From positions 62,001 to 126,000 of the forward strand of contig JAFQQI010000052.1 of the NCBI GenBank assembly GCA_017411305.1: a DNA stretch of 64,000 nt. Reading direction: 5' to 3'. How positions within the stretch are numbered: position 1 is the first letter of the stretch; every line of letters begins with the position of its first letter. Shown piece by piece: positions 53,159 to 62,614 of the stretch. A program made the position numbers and the translations under genes. Origin of the DNA: Lachnospiraceae bacterium (GTDB taxonomy: Bacteria > Bacillota > Clostridia > Lachnospirales > Lachnospiraceae). The notes beneath the pieces are model-generated. The model searched no databases and was not told where the DNA came from. It saw only the letters and a list, made by a program, of their open reading frames with translations.

Positions 53159-55531
53159 TTACTTATCCGTCAATGCGCGGGTAAGCACATCGTTCATATC
53201 TTTTACATAGGTAATGACAAGTCCTTCTTTGATTTCTCCGGAAATGTCTTCTATATCCTTTTTATTTTCCGCAGGTACCAGAACTTCCTTAATACCTGCT
53301 GTTTTAGCAGCCAGTATCTTTTCCTTCAGACCGCCTATGGGAAGTGCACGTCCTCTCAGCGTCACTTCACCCGTCATGGCAATGTCACTGCGTACCGGCT
53401 TTTCTGTTACTGCCGAAAACAATGCTGTTGCCATGGTAATGCCGGCACTGGGTCCGTCTTTGGGCACAGCTCCTTCCGGAATATGAATGTGGAAATCATA
53501 CTCCTTGAAAATTTCCGGTTTGATGCCGTAATCTTCACCCACCGAACGGACATAACTCATGGCGATCAGGGCAGACTCCTTCATTACATCGCCCATTTGC
53601 CCCGTAAGCTCGATTTCTCCTTTTCCGGGCATACGGTTTACTTCTATCTGAAGGGTATCTCCACCCACACTGGTCCATGCAAGTCCTCTGACAATACCCA
53701 CTTCCGGCTTTTTATTCGCTTTATCAGGCAAATATTTTTTCTTGCCCAGATATTCTTCCAAATTGGATGCCGTTACACTAATCTTTGGAAGCGATTCTCC
53801 TGCTTCTTTTGCCTTCAGTATTTCTCTCGCCGCCTTTCGGCAGATATCTCCCAGTTTACGCTCCAGGTTACGGACACCTGCTTCCTTCGTATAATGAGTA
53901 ATGATACTCTTAACAGCGCTATCCCTGATAGAAAGCATACTTTTATTCAGTCCGTTCTTCTCGAGCTGCTTAGCAAGCAAATGTTCCTTTGCAATGTGGA
54001 ACTTCTCATTTGCGGTATAACTGTTTACCTCGATGATTTCCATTCTGTCAAGCAGCGGCCTTGGAATGGTCTGGGTGGTATTTGCCGTAGCAATAAACAA
54101 TACTTCAGACAAATCAATAGGTACTTCTACATAATGATCCCTGAACCGCACATTCTGTTCACTGTCAAGCACTTCCAAAAGAGCTGAAAAAGTATCCCCT
54201 TTATAGTCATTACTCACTTTATCAATTTCATCAAGAAGCATCAGCGGATTTTTCACGCCTGCCTGCTTTAAACCTGCCACCAGGCGTCCCGGCATAGCTC
54301 CCACATAAGTCTTCCGGTGTCCCCTGATTTCCGCTTCATCACGTACACCGCCAAGACAAATGCGGACATACTGCTTATCAAGGGCTTCGGCAACACTTCT
54401 GGCAATGGAAGTCTTACCGGTACCGGGCGGTCCTACTAAACATAAAATAGGACTGTCACCTTTTTTCGTCAAACAACGTACAGCCAAAAACTCTAAAATA
54501 CGCTCCTTGACCTTCTCAAGACCATAATGCTCTCTGTCTAAAATTTCTTCTGCCCGGCTCATGCTTTCATTGTCATGGGATGCTTTATCCCAAGGCAGCT
54601 CTAATAATGTTTCTATATAAGCACGTTCCACGGAGCTTTCCGAGCTGTTTGGCGATAGTTTTTGGAAACGTGAAATTTCTTTCTTTATTTTTTCTTTTAC
54701 TTCTTCTTTTGCCGGAAGCTCTTCCACTGCTTTTAAAAACTGTTCCGCATCGGAAAGGGAGCCCCCTTCCCCCAGTTCTTCCTTTATGTAATGAAGCTGC
54801 TCTCTGAGCAGATATTCCTTCTGATTCTTTTCTACTTTACTTTTTATTTTTTGTGCAAGGTCACTCTTAACCTTAGCAACCTCAATTTCATTTACCAGAA
54901 TTTCACAGACCAAATCATATCGCTTTGTAACGGAAACTGTCTCAAGCACCTTTTGCTTTGCAATATGGTCTAAGGGCATATTCATAACCATCTGGTCTAT
55001 CAGGCTACTGATATCCTGTACATCTGCATATCTTTTTGCAGCGGTTTGTCCCATTTTGGGATAGTAAGATGCATAAGTTCCGAAATACTCCTTTAGTTGG
55101 CGGAGCATAGCCTCTTCCTGCACTTTAGCTTCTTCCGGTGACAAAAAGTCTGCATACTCTTCCTCCTTGGCAACCTCTCTGACCTGGGCTTCCAAAAAGC
55201 CCGGTTTTTCTTCATCCACCGCCAAAAACTCACCACGGCACACACCTTCCACCAGCACGCGGATTACCCGGTTTGGCAGTTTTGTAATCTGCTTAATCAC
55301 AGCAATGGTTCCGATATGGTAAAGCTGCTCATAGACAGGATTCTTATCTTCCGCGTCCTTCTGGGTTACCAGAAAAATCTGTCCTCCGGTCATCATCGCT
55401 TTCTCAATAGCGGAAATAGACTTTTCACGATTTAAGTCGAAATGAATAATGGCACCCGGTAAAATAGTCATCCCGCGCAGGGCAACTGCCGGTAATATTC
55501 TGTTTACTGCTACGTTGTTATTTTCGCTCAT
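53159..55531 (-). CDS. lon: ATP-dependent protease La
   Basis: 790 residues, the ordinary Lon length. N-terminal substrate domain (15-215), AAA+ module with Walker A GPPGTGKT near 365 and Walker B LLDEIDKV, and the C-terminal serine protease domain with Ser near 693 (DGPSAGITM) and Lys near 735 ([10 protein letters not shown]). It degrades misfolded and regulatory proteins in the cytoplasm. The ATG at 55531 is chosen; a TTG 24 bases upstream is less likely, although the ribosome site (AGAGAG) is modest. A hairpin separates it from clpX. Confidence 0.98.
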   Translation of the reverse strand: MSENNNVAVNRILPAVALRGMTILPGAIIHFDLNREKSISAIEKAMMTGGQIFLVTQKDAEDKNPVYEQLYHIGTIAVIKQITKLPNRVIRVLVEGVCRGEFLAVDEEKPGFLEAQVREVAKEEEYADFLSPEEAKVQEEAMLRQLKEYFGTYASYYPKMGQTAAKRYADVQDISSLIDQMVMNMPLDHIAKQKVLETVSVTKRYDLVCEILVNEIEVAKVKSDLAQKIKSKVEKNQKEYLLREQLHYIKEELGEGGSLSDAEQFLKAVEELPAKEEVKEKIKKEISRFQKLSPNSSESSVERAYIETLLELPWDKASHDNESMSRAEEILDREHYGLEKVKERILEFLAVRCLTKKGDSPILCLVGPPGTGKTSIARSVAEALDKQYVRICLGGVRDEAEIRGHRKTYVGAMPGRLVAGLKQAGVKNPLMLLDEIDKVSNDYKGDTFSALLEVLDSEQNVRFRDHYVEVPIDLSEVLFIATANTTQTIPRPLLDRMEIIEVNSYTANEKFHIAKEHLLAKQLEKNGLNKSMLSIRDSAVKSIITHYTKEAGVRNLERKLGDICRKAAREILKAKEAGESLPKISVTASNLEEYLGKKKYLPDKANKKPEVGIVRGLAWTSVGGDTLQIEVNRMPGKGEIELTGQMGDVMKESALIAMSYVRSVGEDYGIKPEIFKEYDFHIHIPEGAVPKDGPSAGITMATALFSAVTEKPVRSDIAMTGEVTLRGRALPIGGLKEKILAAKTAGIKEVLVPAENKKDIEDISGEIKEGLVITYVKDMNDVLTRALTDK

Positions 55532-55555
55532 AATTTCTCTCTTATCATTTGACAA

Positions 55556-55578
55556 ACGCCGCCTTGCACAGGCGGCGT
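55556..55578 (-). terminator. GC-rich hairpin between clpX and lon
   Basis: ACGCCGCCT pairs with AGGCGGCGT around a 5-base loop, 4 bases after the clpX stop and followed only by TTTG. It could be a partial terminator or a processing site that lowers lon expression relative to clpX. Confidence 0.55.
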
Positions 55579-55582
55579 CTTA

Positions 55583-56839
55583 TTACTTTGCTTTACGCAT
55601 GGATTCGTGATGTATCAGCAAAGGCTCTCCGGTACCTTCTACCGCGCCCTTCGTAATGACACATTCTTTAATTGTTTCATCTGACGGAATCCGGTACATA
55701 ATATCCATCATTACCTTTTCCATAATGGAACGAAGACCTCTGGCACCTGTTTTACGTTCAAATGCCTGCTTGGCAATGGCTTCCACTGCGTCGTCTTCAA
55801 AGGTAAGAAGTACTCCGTCCAAATCAAACAGCTTCTGATACTGCTTAACCAGTGCACTCTTAGGCTCCTTCAAGATGCGGACAAGTGCTTCCTCATCCAG
55901 TCCTTCCAAGGATACATTTATGGGAACACGTCCCACAAATTCAGGAATCAAACCAAACTTTACCAAATCCTGAGGAGTTACTTCCTTAAGAAGTGTGCTG
56001 ATTTCCTTATTTTCTTTGGTTGCAATTTCTGCGTCAAATCCGATAGAATTGCGGTTTAGCCTGTTTTCCACAATCTTCTCAAGACCGTCAAACGCACCGC
56101 TGCAAATAAATAAAATATTGGTAGTATCTACCTGAATCAATTCCTGATGAGGATGCTTTCTGCCACCCTGGGGAGGCACACTTGCAACAGTGCCTTCTAT
56201 AATTTTCAGAAGTGCCTGCTGCACACCTTCGCCTGAAACATCTCTGGTAATAGATACATTTTCACTTTTTTTGGTAATCTTATCAATTTCATCAATGTAG
56301 ATGATGCCAAGCTGGGCACGTTCCACATCATAATCTGCTGCCTGAATCAGCTTCAGCAGAATATTTTCTACGTCTTCGCCTACATAGCCTGCCTCTGTCA
56401 GGGTAGTTGCATCTGCAATCGCAAAGGGTACATTAATAATCTTTGCAAGAGTCTGTGCCAAATAAGTCTTACCGGAACCGGTAGGTCCTATCATGATAAT
56501 GTTGCTCTTTTGAAGTTCTACCTCATCCAGACCTTTCGGTGCCATGACACGCTTATAGTGATTATAAACGGAAACTGCAAGTACCTTCTTTGCATCTTCC
56601 TGACCGATTACATAATCATCAAGAAATTCCTTTATTTCTACCGGCTTTAACAGATTAATGTCCAGTTCTTCTTCCACATCCTGGATTTCTTCTATTTCAT
56701 CTTCGATGATATCTGCACAGATTTCTACACATTCGTTACAAATATAAACACCGGACGGACCGGCAATCATCTTACCTACCTGGTCCTGCTTTTTATTGCA
56801 AAAGGAACATCTGATATTGTCCGAACTCTTTCCTGCCAT
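55583..56839 (-). CDS. clpX: ClpX ATPase of the ClpXP protease
   Basis: 418 residues. N-terminal zinc finger with C-x2-C...C-x2-C (CSFCNKK...CNECVEIC), AAA+ module with Walker A GPTGSGKT near 118, Walker [10 protein letters not shown], and the pore motif GYVGEDVE. The C-terminal lid has sensor-2 [10 protein letters not shown]. It unfolds tagged proteins for ClpP. ATG at 56839 has GAGGTGGG directly upstream. clpP precedes it by 20 bases. Confidence 0.98.
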   Translation of the reverse strand: MAGKSSDNIRCSFCNKKQDQVGKMIAGPSGVYICNECVEICADIIEDEIEEIQDVEEELDINLLKPVEIKEFLDDYVIGQEDAKKVLAVSVYNHYKRVMAPKGLDEVELQKSNIIMIGPTGSGKTYLAQTLAKIINVPFAIADATTLTEAGYVGEDVENILLKLIQAADYDVERAQLGIIYIDEIDKITKKSENVSITRDVSGEGVQQALLKIIEGTVASVPPQGGRKHPHQELIQVDTTNILFICSGAFDGLEKIVENRLNRNSIGFDAEIATKENKEISTLLKEVTPQDLVKFGLIPEFVGRVPINVSLEGLDEEALVRILKEPKSALVKQYQKLFDLDGVLLTFEDDAVEAIAKQAFERKTGARGLRSIMEKVMMDIMYRIPSDETIKECVITKGAVEGTGEPLLIHHESMRKAK

Positions 56840-56859
56840 TTCCCACCTCTATGTTGTCT

Positions 56860-57447
56860 TTACTCTCCGCGCTTTCCTACCACTCTGTCAATCAGACCGT
56901 ACTCTTTCGCTTCCTCTGCCGTCATCCAGTTGTCTCTTTCGGTATCTGCTGCAATGACTTCAAAATCCTTACCTGTATTTTCAGCAAGGATTTTGTTTAA
57001 TTTCGCCTTGGTCTGCAAAATATGTCTGGCAGCAATTTCAATTTCGGTTGCCTGTCCACGGGCACCGCCAAGAGGCTGATGAATCATAATTTCTGCATTG
57101 GGAAGAGCAAGTCTCTTGCCTTTTGTACCGCCTGCAAGAAGGAAAGCTCCCATACTTGCTGCCATACCCATACAGTATGTGGATACATCGCACTTAATAT
57201 ACTGCATGGTATCATAAATTGCCATACCTGCAGTTACACTGCCGCCGGGGCTGTTAATATAAAAATGAATATCCTTTTCGGGATCTTCTGCTTCCAAAAA
57301 CAGCATCTGTGCCACAATCAGGCTTGCAGTTGTTTCGTTTACTTCTTCCCCAAGGAAAATAATTCTCTCTTTTAAAAGTCTGGAATAAATATCGTAAGAA
57401 CGCTCTCCGCGACTTGTCTGTTCAATAACATAAGGCATAGAAGCCAT
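56860..57447 (-). CDS. clpP: ClpP protease subunit
   Basis: 195 residues, the normal mature length. Catalytic triad S98 ([10 protein letters not shown]), H123 (IMIHQPLGG) and D172 (ERDNW). The ATG at 57447 follows AAAGGTGG; in-frame ATGs 60 bases upstream lie in the leader. It forms the tetradecameric chamber fed by ClpX. A tig terminator precedes it; a TATAAT lies within that hairpin, so the gene may have its own promoter. Confidence 0.98.
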   Translation of the reverse strand: MASMPYVIEQTSRGERSYDIYSRLLKERIIFLGEEVNETTASLIVAQMLFLEAEDPEKDIHFYINSPGGSVTAGMAIYDTMQYIKCDVSTYCMGMAASMGAFLLAGGTKGKRLALPNAEIMIHQPLGGARGQATEIEIAARHILQTKAKLNKILAENTGKDFEVIAADTERDNWMTAEEAKEYGLIDRVVGKRGE

Positions 57448-57472
57448 AAAATACCACCTTTCTTTATCTTGC

Positions 57473-57517
57473 AAAAAACTCCCATGAATTATAACCGTTT
57501 TTATCATAATTCATGGG
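57473..57517 (-). terminator. Terminator of tig
   Basis: CCCATGAATTAT pairs with ATAATTCATGGG (12 bp, perfect), then AGTTTTTTG on the minus strand. It separates tig from clpP. Confidence 0.85.
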
Positions 57518-57575
57518 TGCTTTGTTTGCAATCAGTTTACTGCTTTATTAATAGAAAATTAATGTTTCTTAATAC

Positions 57576-58862
57576 TTATTTTTCTTTTGCGTTTTCTACA
57601 GCAAATTCTGCTGCCTTTCTTACTGCGATATCGCCCTTAATCTGCTCAGCGCTCTTTTCAGGAAGAAGTTCTTTTACTTTTTCTACTTCCATCTGATAAG
57701 CTTCTGCCATTACCTTAATTTCTTCTTCGTAATCTTCATCGGTTGCTACAATATTTTCAGCCTTAACGATTGCTTCCAGTACCAGTCTGGATTTGATTCT
57801 CTTTTCAGCCTGAGGCTTCACCTGCTCAATCATCTGTTCGTAAGTAGCACCTGTGAACTGGAAGTACTGTTCCATGGAAAGACCCTGCATCTGGATTCTC
57901 TGAGCAAATTCATCTACCATCTGTCTCTGCTGTGTTTCCAGCATTGCCTCAGGAATTTCCATTTCGGAATCGCTTACGATTGCTTCGATGACTGCTGCTT
58001 CCTTAGCTTCCTTAGCTTCTTTTGCTTTCTTCTCTTCCAGTTTACCCTTAACATCTGCCTTGTATTCTGCAAGGGTATCAAATTCGGAAACCTCTGAAGC
58101 AAATTCGTCATCTAATTCAGGAAGTTCTTTTTCCTTGATTTCCTTTACAGTACATTTGAAAACTGCAGCCTTACCCTTTAAGTCTTCTGCATGGTAATCT
58201 TCAGGGAAGGTTACATTTACTTCAACTTCCTTACCGATTTCTGCACCGACAAGCTGCTCTTCAAAGCCGGGAATAAATGCGCCGGAGCCGATGGTTAAAG
58301 GATAGTTTTCACCCTTGCCGCCATCAAAAGCAACACCGTCTACAAAACCTTCAAAATCGATTACTGTCATATCGCCGTCTTTCACAGCTCTGTCAGTTAC
58401 TTCGATGTTTCTTGCATTGTTTTCTCTTTCTCTGTTGATTTCTGCATCCACTTCTTCATCAGTTACTGCAATATCAACCTTGTCTACCTTAACGCCCTTG
58501 TACTTGCCAAGCTTTACTTCAGGCTTAAGTGCTACTTCTGCTGTAAAGATAAAAGGCTTACCAGCTTCAATCTGAACTACGTCAATAGAAGGAGAAGATA
58601 CGATATCTTCTGTACATTCATCAAGTGCTTTTTCGTATGCACCGGGAATCAATGCGTTAGCAGCATCTTCATAAAAGATTTCCTTGCCATACATTCTTTC
58701 AATCATCTGGCGGGGCACTTTACCCTTACGGAAACCGGGAACACTGATTTTATTTTTGTTTTTCTGGAAAGCATCTTCCAATGCTTTTTCTAATTCTTCT
58801 GCGGAAACTTCAATGGTAAGCTTCGCCATGTTTTTTTCTAATTTTTCTACCTGTACGCTCAT
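57576..58862 (-). CDS. tig: Trigger factor, ribosome-associated chaperone
   Basis: 428 residues. N-terminal ribosome-binding domain with the GFRKGKVPRQMIE signature (about 43-55), a central FKBP-type prolyl isomerase domain (DGDMTVIDFEGFVDGVAFDGG and FIPGFEEQLVG), and the helical C-terminal cradle. It binds nascent chains at the ribosome exit. The acidic, Lys-rich composition is usual. ATG at 58862 follows GGAGG. It is the first gene of the tig-clpP-clpX-lon-engB run. Confidence 0.98.
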   Translation of the reverse strand: MSVQVEKLEKNMAKLTIEVSAEELEKALEDAFQKNKNKISVPGFRKGKVPRQMIERMYGKEIFYEDAANALIPGAYEKALDECTEDIVSSPSIDVVQIEAGKPFIFTAEVALKPEVKLGKYKGVKVDKVDIAVTDEEVDAEINRERENNARNIEVTDRAVKDGDMTVIDFEGFVDGVAFDGGKGENYPLTIGSGAFIPGFEEQLVGAEIGKEVEVNVTFPEDYHAEDLKGKAAVFKCTVKEIKEKELPELDDEFASEVSEFDTLAEYKADVKGKLEEKKAKEAKEAKEAAVIEAIVSDSEMEIPEAMLETQQRQMVDEFAQRIQMQGLSMEQYFQFTGATYEQMIEQVKPQAEKRIKSRLVLEAIVKAENIVATDEDYEEEIKVMAEAYQMEVEKVKELLPEKSAEQIKGDIAVRKAAEFAVENAKEK

Positions 58863-58988
58863 TCTGGTACATCCTCCTTAATCGTTCTTTATATAATTAC
58901 TGCTTATTTTTTCGCATACTCACAGTCATTTTACGATTATAGCATAAGATTGCAGAAATTACCAGCGTTTTTTTGCGTATTGGGCAAT

Positions 58989-59128
58989 CGGACGACAGTC
59001 GCTTATAGTTCTCTTCGGGCACGCTCTCGCTACATAAAAACGTAGCAGTACTAGGTTTGCAAAATACGCAAACCAAGGACTGACGTTTTTATAGTACCCG
59101 GGCAAGAACAGCAAGCAACTGCCGTCCG
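58989..59128. repeat. 140-bp imperfect inverted repeat (MITE-like or structured RNA)
   Basis: CGGACG-CAGT-GCTT-GTTCT on the left pairs with AGAAC-AAGC-ACTG-CGTCCG on the right, and further in TAAAAACGT pairs with ACGTTTTTA and GGTTTGC with GCAAACC around an AAAATAC loop. Small bulges break the stem. It fills the 287-base gap 58863-59149 between divergent-style neighbours (tig and the ROK kinase, both on the minus strand) that holds no gene. No flanking target duplication is clear, so its origin is open. Confidence 0.6.
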
Positions 59129-59149
59129 CATTACCAAACGTATCTCTTT

Positions 59150-60019
59150 CTATAAGGTGGAACGGCGGGCAAGCTCGAGGCAGCCCATGATGCCCTGATC
59201 ATCATTTAAGCTGGCGGGAACAATATAGTTGTCCATATCAGCAAGTTCTTTGGTTTTGATATAGCCGTTTAGTATTTCAGTAACATATTTGCGGATAAGG
59301 GGAAATAGCTGCAACTGATGCATAACGCCTCCGCCTAAAATAATCATGTCAGGAGAAAGGGTCAGCACATAACCGGAAAGTGCCTGAGCTATATAATAAG
59401 CTTCCAAATCCCATACTTCTGCATTGTCCTTTAACTCGACGGCCTTTTTGCCCCAGCGCTCTTCAATGGCGGGACCTGCTGCATGTCCTTCCAGACAATT
59501 AGCATGATAAGGACATTTCCCCTTGTAAGTATCTCCTTCACGCTTCTGAATCATCACATGCCCTGCTTCCGGATGAAGCATACCGTGAAGCAGCTTTCCT
59601 TCTATATAAATACCTGCGCCGACGCCTGTTCCAATGGTCACATAAACAACGCATTTTTTATTCTTTGCCTGTCCGAAGGTAACCTCGCCCAAAACAGAAC
59701 CGTTTACATCCGTATCAAAGCCAACCGGACAGCCCAGTGCCTCTTCAAAAGCCTTAACAATATTGTAATTTGCCCATGCCAGCTTAGGGGTGCTGGTGAT
59801 ATAACCATATGTGGCAGAATCCGGATCCGGGTCAATAGGACCGAAACAGCCGATTCCCAGCGCCTCTACTCCTTTCTGACTAAAATATTCAATCAGTTTG
59901 GGTATGGTAATTTCAGGTGTTTCGGTAGGAATGGATACCTGCTCAAAAATTTTACCTGTTTCATCTCCGATGGCACATACCATTTTGGTTCCGCCTGCTT
60001 CCAATGCTCCTAAAATCAT
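59150..60019 (-). CDS. ROK-family sugar kinase, probably fructokinase
   Basis: 289 residues. ATP-binding opening LGALEAGGTKMVCAIG, GIGCFGPIDPDP near 56, catalytic Asp in FDTDVNGSVLGE near 100, TIGTGVGAG, and a zinc loop with GHVMIQ...CPYHANCLEGH that is typical of the Firmicute ScrK/GmuE branch acting on fructose or mannose. Cytoplasmic. ATG at 60019 follows GAGGAGAG. It is the last gene before the MITE-like repeat and follows the pseudo-ABC gene by 12 bases, so it may belong to that operon. Confidence 0.92.
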   Translation of the reverse strand: MILGALEAGGTKMVCAIGDETGKIFEQVSIPTETPEITIPKLIEYFSQKGVEALGIGCFGPIDPDPDSATYGYITSTPKLAWANYNIVKAFEEALGCPVGFDTDVNGSVLGEVTFGQAKNKKCVVYVTIGTGVGAGIYIEGKLLHGMLHPEAGHVMIQKREGDTYKGKCPYHANCLEGHAAGPAIEERWGKKAVELKDNAEVWDLEAYYIAQALSGYVLTLSPDMIILGGGVMHQLQLFPLIRKYVTEILNGYIKTKELADMDNYIVPASLNDDQGIMGCLELARRSTL

Positions 60020-60031
60020 GTCTTTCTCTCC

Positions 60032-61540
60032 TCATTCTTTTTCATTTTGAAATTCCAATGCATATTTCTCCTGATACAAATAAAGCCACGGGGTATTCAC
60101 CGGTAATTTAATAAACTCTTTTTTATCATATACCTCTTGGACTTTTCCGTGCTTCACCCGTACCAATCTATCCGCCAGTGCTAATGAATCAGCCAGATTT
60201 ACGGCTAATATAACTACCGCAATTCCTTTATTTTGAAAGCGTTCAAGAAGCTCCCAAATATGACTTCGAATATCAACCTCTGCTCCTTTAAAAGGCTGTA
60301 CACAAAAGACAACTCCGGGCTTTTGAAGTAAAATCCGCGTATAAATCAGGTCATACTTTTCCTTACGGGTTAAATCACTGATTTTCTTTTCAAATACTTC
60401 CTCACCTAACAGCTTTTCATATTCCTGCATAATGCTTTTTCGGATACCCCGCGACACCCAAATTTTCCGTAATCTGTGGTCCATGGAAAAGCACAGATTA
60501 TCCATATAGCTCATATGCGGAAATATCATCGTCTCCAGCGGAAGTTCCTGGATAATACCGATTTTCCTGCTCTTTTTTCTTGAATAAGTTTCACCTTCTA
60601 TCAGAATTTCTCCGCCTTTCGGTTTTTCACCCTCAAGCAATTTTATTAAATCTCCAAACAACGAATCATCCAAATCCTGTACTATCAGACATTCCCCCGG
60701 AGATACTCTGATATTTAAGTTACTGATATTCCGGTAAAACAGGTTTTTGATTTCAAAAATAGCATGACGTCCTTTTTCTTCCTCTGCTCTGTCAAACTGG
60801 GTTCTTACCCATTTATCATAATCTTCCACGCTTTGAAGCGGAAAGGTTTCCGGAGGCGTATCTTCGGCAGAAAAGCATTTCGTAATTTGTCCGTTTACCA
60901 TAAGTGCCGTTCTGTCACAAATTTGTCTTGCCTCTTCAAAATGAGACGCTATATATAAAAAAGAAATTCCCCGTCTTGCATAATATCGAATTATTTCGTG
61001 TAGCTTAAAAAGCTCACTTTCACTGATAAATGTACTGATATCCTTAAGTACAATCAATTGATTCCCGGCAATTACCGCTTTTAAAAGTTCCACCACGAAT
61101 CTTTGAAATGCCGTCAAAGCTTCTACATAGGCATCTGCATCAATTTCAATCCCTATTTCACTAAGAAACGGTGATAATTGTTTTTTTAAGAGTGAGGGAC
61201 GAATTAACCATTTTTTAAATCCGCCGCGTAATACGAAAATATTATCAGCCACTGTTAAATCTTCTGCCAGACAGCTTTTGTTCTGGATTACACTTATTCT
61301 GTTTACTGTATTTATCGGTTTTTTCCAACTGTTAACCTCTTTTTCCCTATAATACACATACCCGTAATGAAGCGGTAGATTTTGTTTTAACAACTTCAAA
61401 AGCGTTTCCAGTCCGTAATGATTTACCGGTACCAAACCGAATATTTCTCCCGAAAGAATCGTCATACTAAAGTTATCAAGCCGCACAATGCCTTGTTCGC
61501 GATAAGTAATTCTTTCCATTCGTAGCATCTCTTTTTTCAT
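60032..61540 (-). CDS. Tandem ABC-ATPase-like protein without Walker motifs (RbsA-like pseudo-ATPase)
   Basis: 502 residues, laid out like RbsA/MglA-type sugar importer ATPases: two nucleotide-binding-like halves (1-235, 250-500). Both have lost catalytic parts. Half 1 has GLVPVNHYGLETLL where GxNGAGKST is expected, LTAFQR for the LSxGQ signature and LKDIST for the Walker B DEPT, yet keeps ASHFEEA at the switch His. Half 2 has VQDLDDSLFGD for Walker A and CVQPFKGAEVDI for Walker B. No permease or binding-protein gene is near; the neighbours are a YesM-like kinase (3 bases upstream) and YesN-like regulator. It is therefore more likely a regulator or sensor adaptor than a transporter motor. The frame is intact and well conserved in layout. 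Confidence 0.8.
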   Translation of the reverse strand: MKKEMLRMERITYREQGIVRLDNFSMTILSGEIFGLVPVNHYGLETLLKLLKQNLPLHYGYVYYREKEVNSWKKPINTVNRISVIQNKSCLAEDLTVADNIFVLRGGFKKWLIRPSLLKKQLSPFLSEIGIEIDADAYVEALTAFQRFVVELLKAVIAGNQLIVLKDISTFISESELFKLHEIIRYYARRGISFLYIASHFEEARQICDRTALMVNGQITKCFSAEDTPPETFPLQSVEDYDKWVRTQFDRAEEEKGRHAIFEIKNLFYRNISNLNIRVSPGECLIVQDLDDSLFGDLIKLLEGEKPKGGEILIEGETYSRKKSRKIGIIQELPLETMIFPHMSYMDNLCFSMDHRLRKIWVSRGIRKSIMQEYEKLLGEEVFEKKISDLTRKEKYDLIYTRILLQKPGVVFCVQPFKGAEVDIRSHIWELLERFQNKGIAVVILAVNLADSLALADRLVRVKHGKVQEVYDKKEFIKLPVNTPWLYLYQEKYALEFQNEKE

Positions 61541-61543
61541 ACT

Positions 61544-62593
61544 TTATCCCAGCGCCTCTTTATTAGGTATTTCTCGGTCACTACTGATTGCCGGAAGTAT
61601 AATTTCCACATCGGTTCCCACATCAGGCATCGAATATACATGCAAACCATACTCCTCTCCGAAAAGAAGATGTATTCTGTTATTTACATTGATAAGCGCA
61701 ATACCGCCTTTCGTTTCCGATTCCTGGGCAGAAAATGCCTTTGCACTCTTTTGCAACTTTTCATTCATATCTGCAAGTGTTTTGGTATCCATTCCCACGC
61801 CGTCATCCGATATACGGATCATCAGACGCTTCCCAATCTTTTCCAAAACTATCTTTAAGTGCCCTACTCCCAATTTGCACTCTGTCCCGTGAATGATACT
61901 GTTTTCCAAAATCGGTTGCATGGTCAATTTAGGGATTCTGCAACGATATATCTCTTCTTTATCTTCTTCTTCACATTCCACTACCAGTTGCAAACGTTCC
62001 CCAAAACGATACTGCTGGATTTTAAAATAAGTCTCACAATTCTGCAGTTCTTCTTCTACCGACACCAAATTTTCTACTTTACTGATTGTATACCGGAAAA
62101 AGCCGGCAAGTGCTTCTGTCATATCTGCCACACTGACAAGCCCCGAAAGCAGCGCTTCGCTGCGGATACTCTCCAGTGTATTATACAAAAAATGCGGATT
62201 GATTTGATTTTGTAAGGCAAGATATTGTGCCTGTCGCTTATTCATATTTAAAAGCTCTGCAGAGTTCATAATAGTTTGCAGTCTTTCCGCCATTAATTCA
62301 CCTGATGGTGTAATCTGTTCGTCATTTCCTGACACATTACTGGTCGTATAACCCTCCAAAAATAACCGGAAATTATTTTCCATTCTGTAATAAGGTTTAA
62401 TAATCCATATTACAGCCCCCCAAATCAAAAGAATTGTAAGCGCAGTTCCGATAAAGAAAGGTACAAACAACGTTCTTTCTGCTGACACTGCAAAAAACAA
62501 CAAAATCAGCAACAAAACCAGCAATAAAAGTCCGGTCCCTAATCCCAAAATCAACACCCGATAAGATAAAAAGCGTATTTTATCTCTGTTCAT
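61544..62593 (-). CDS. YesM-like sensor histidine kinase
   Basis: 349 residues. Two membrane helices (about 10-30 and 35-60) with a very short loop, no HAMP visible, then a His_kinase domain with the phospho-acceptor motif QINPHFLYNTLESIRSEA and a C-terminal HATPase (NSIIHG, SDDGVGMD, GGIALINVNNRI). This LytS/YesM group controls sugar uptake in Firmicutes. Its sensor part is unusually small, so it may depend on the neighbouring pseudo-ABC protein for input (inference). The ATG at 62593 has AGGAG 9 bases upstream; a GTG codon precedes it. Starts 21 bases after the regulator's stop. Confidence 0.93.
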   Translation of the reverse strand: MNRDKIRFLSYRVLILGLGTGLLLLVLLLILLFFAVSAERTLFVPFFIGTALTILLIWGAVIWIIKPYYRMENNFRLFLEGYTTSNVSGNDEQITPSGELMAERLQTIMNSAELLNMNKRQAQYLALQNQINPHFLYNTLESIRSEALLSGLVSVADMTEALAGFFRYTISKVENLVSVEEELQNCETYFKIQQYRFGERLQLVVECEEEDKEEIYRCRIPKLTMQPILENSIIHGTECKLGVGHLKIVLEKIGKRLMIRISDDGVGMDTKTLADMNEKLQKSAKAFSAQESETKGGIALINVNNRIHLLFGEEYGLHVYSMPDVGTDVEIILPAISSDREIPNKEALG

Positions 62594-62614
62594 CACGTTC
62601 TCCTGTTATCCCCT

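Noticed and set aside
51306-58862. tig-clpP-clpX-lon-engB cluster as something unusual
   Set aside because: The order, lengths and catalytic residues are those normally seen in Clostridia.
59150-60019. Glucokinase
   Set aside because: The ROK protein has the CPYHANC zinc loop and the short form typical of fructokinase/mannokinase, which fits better; substrate still unproven.
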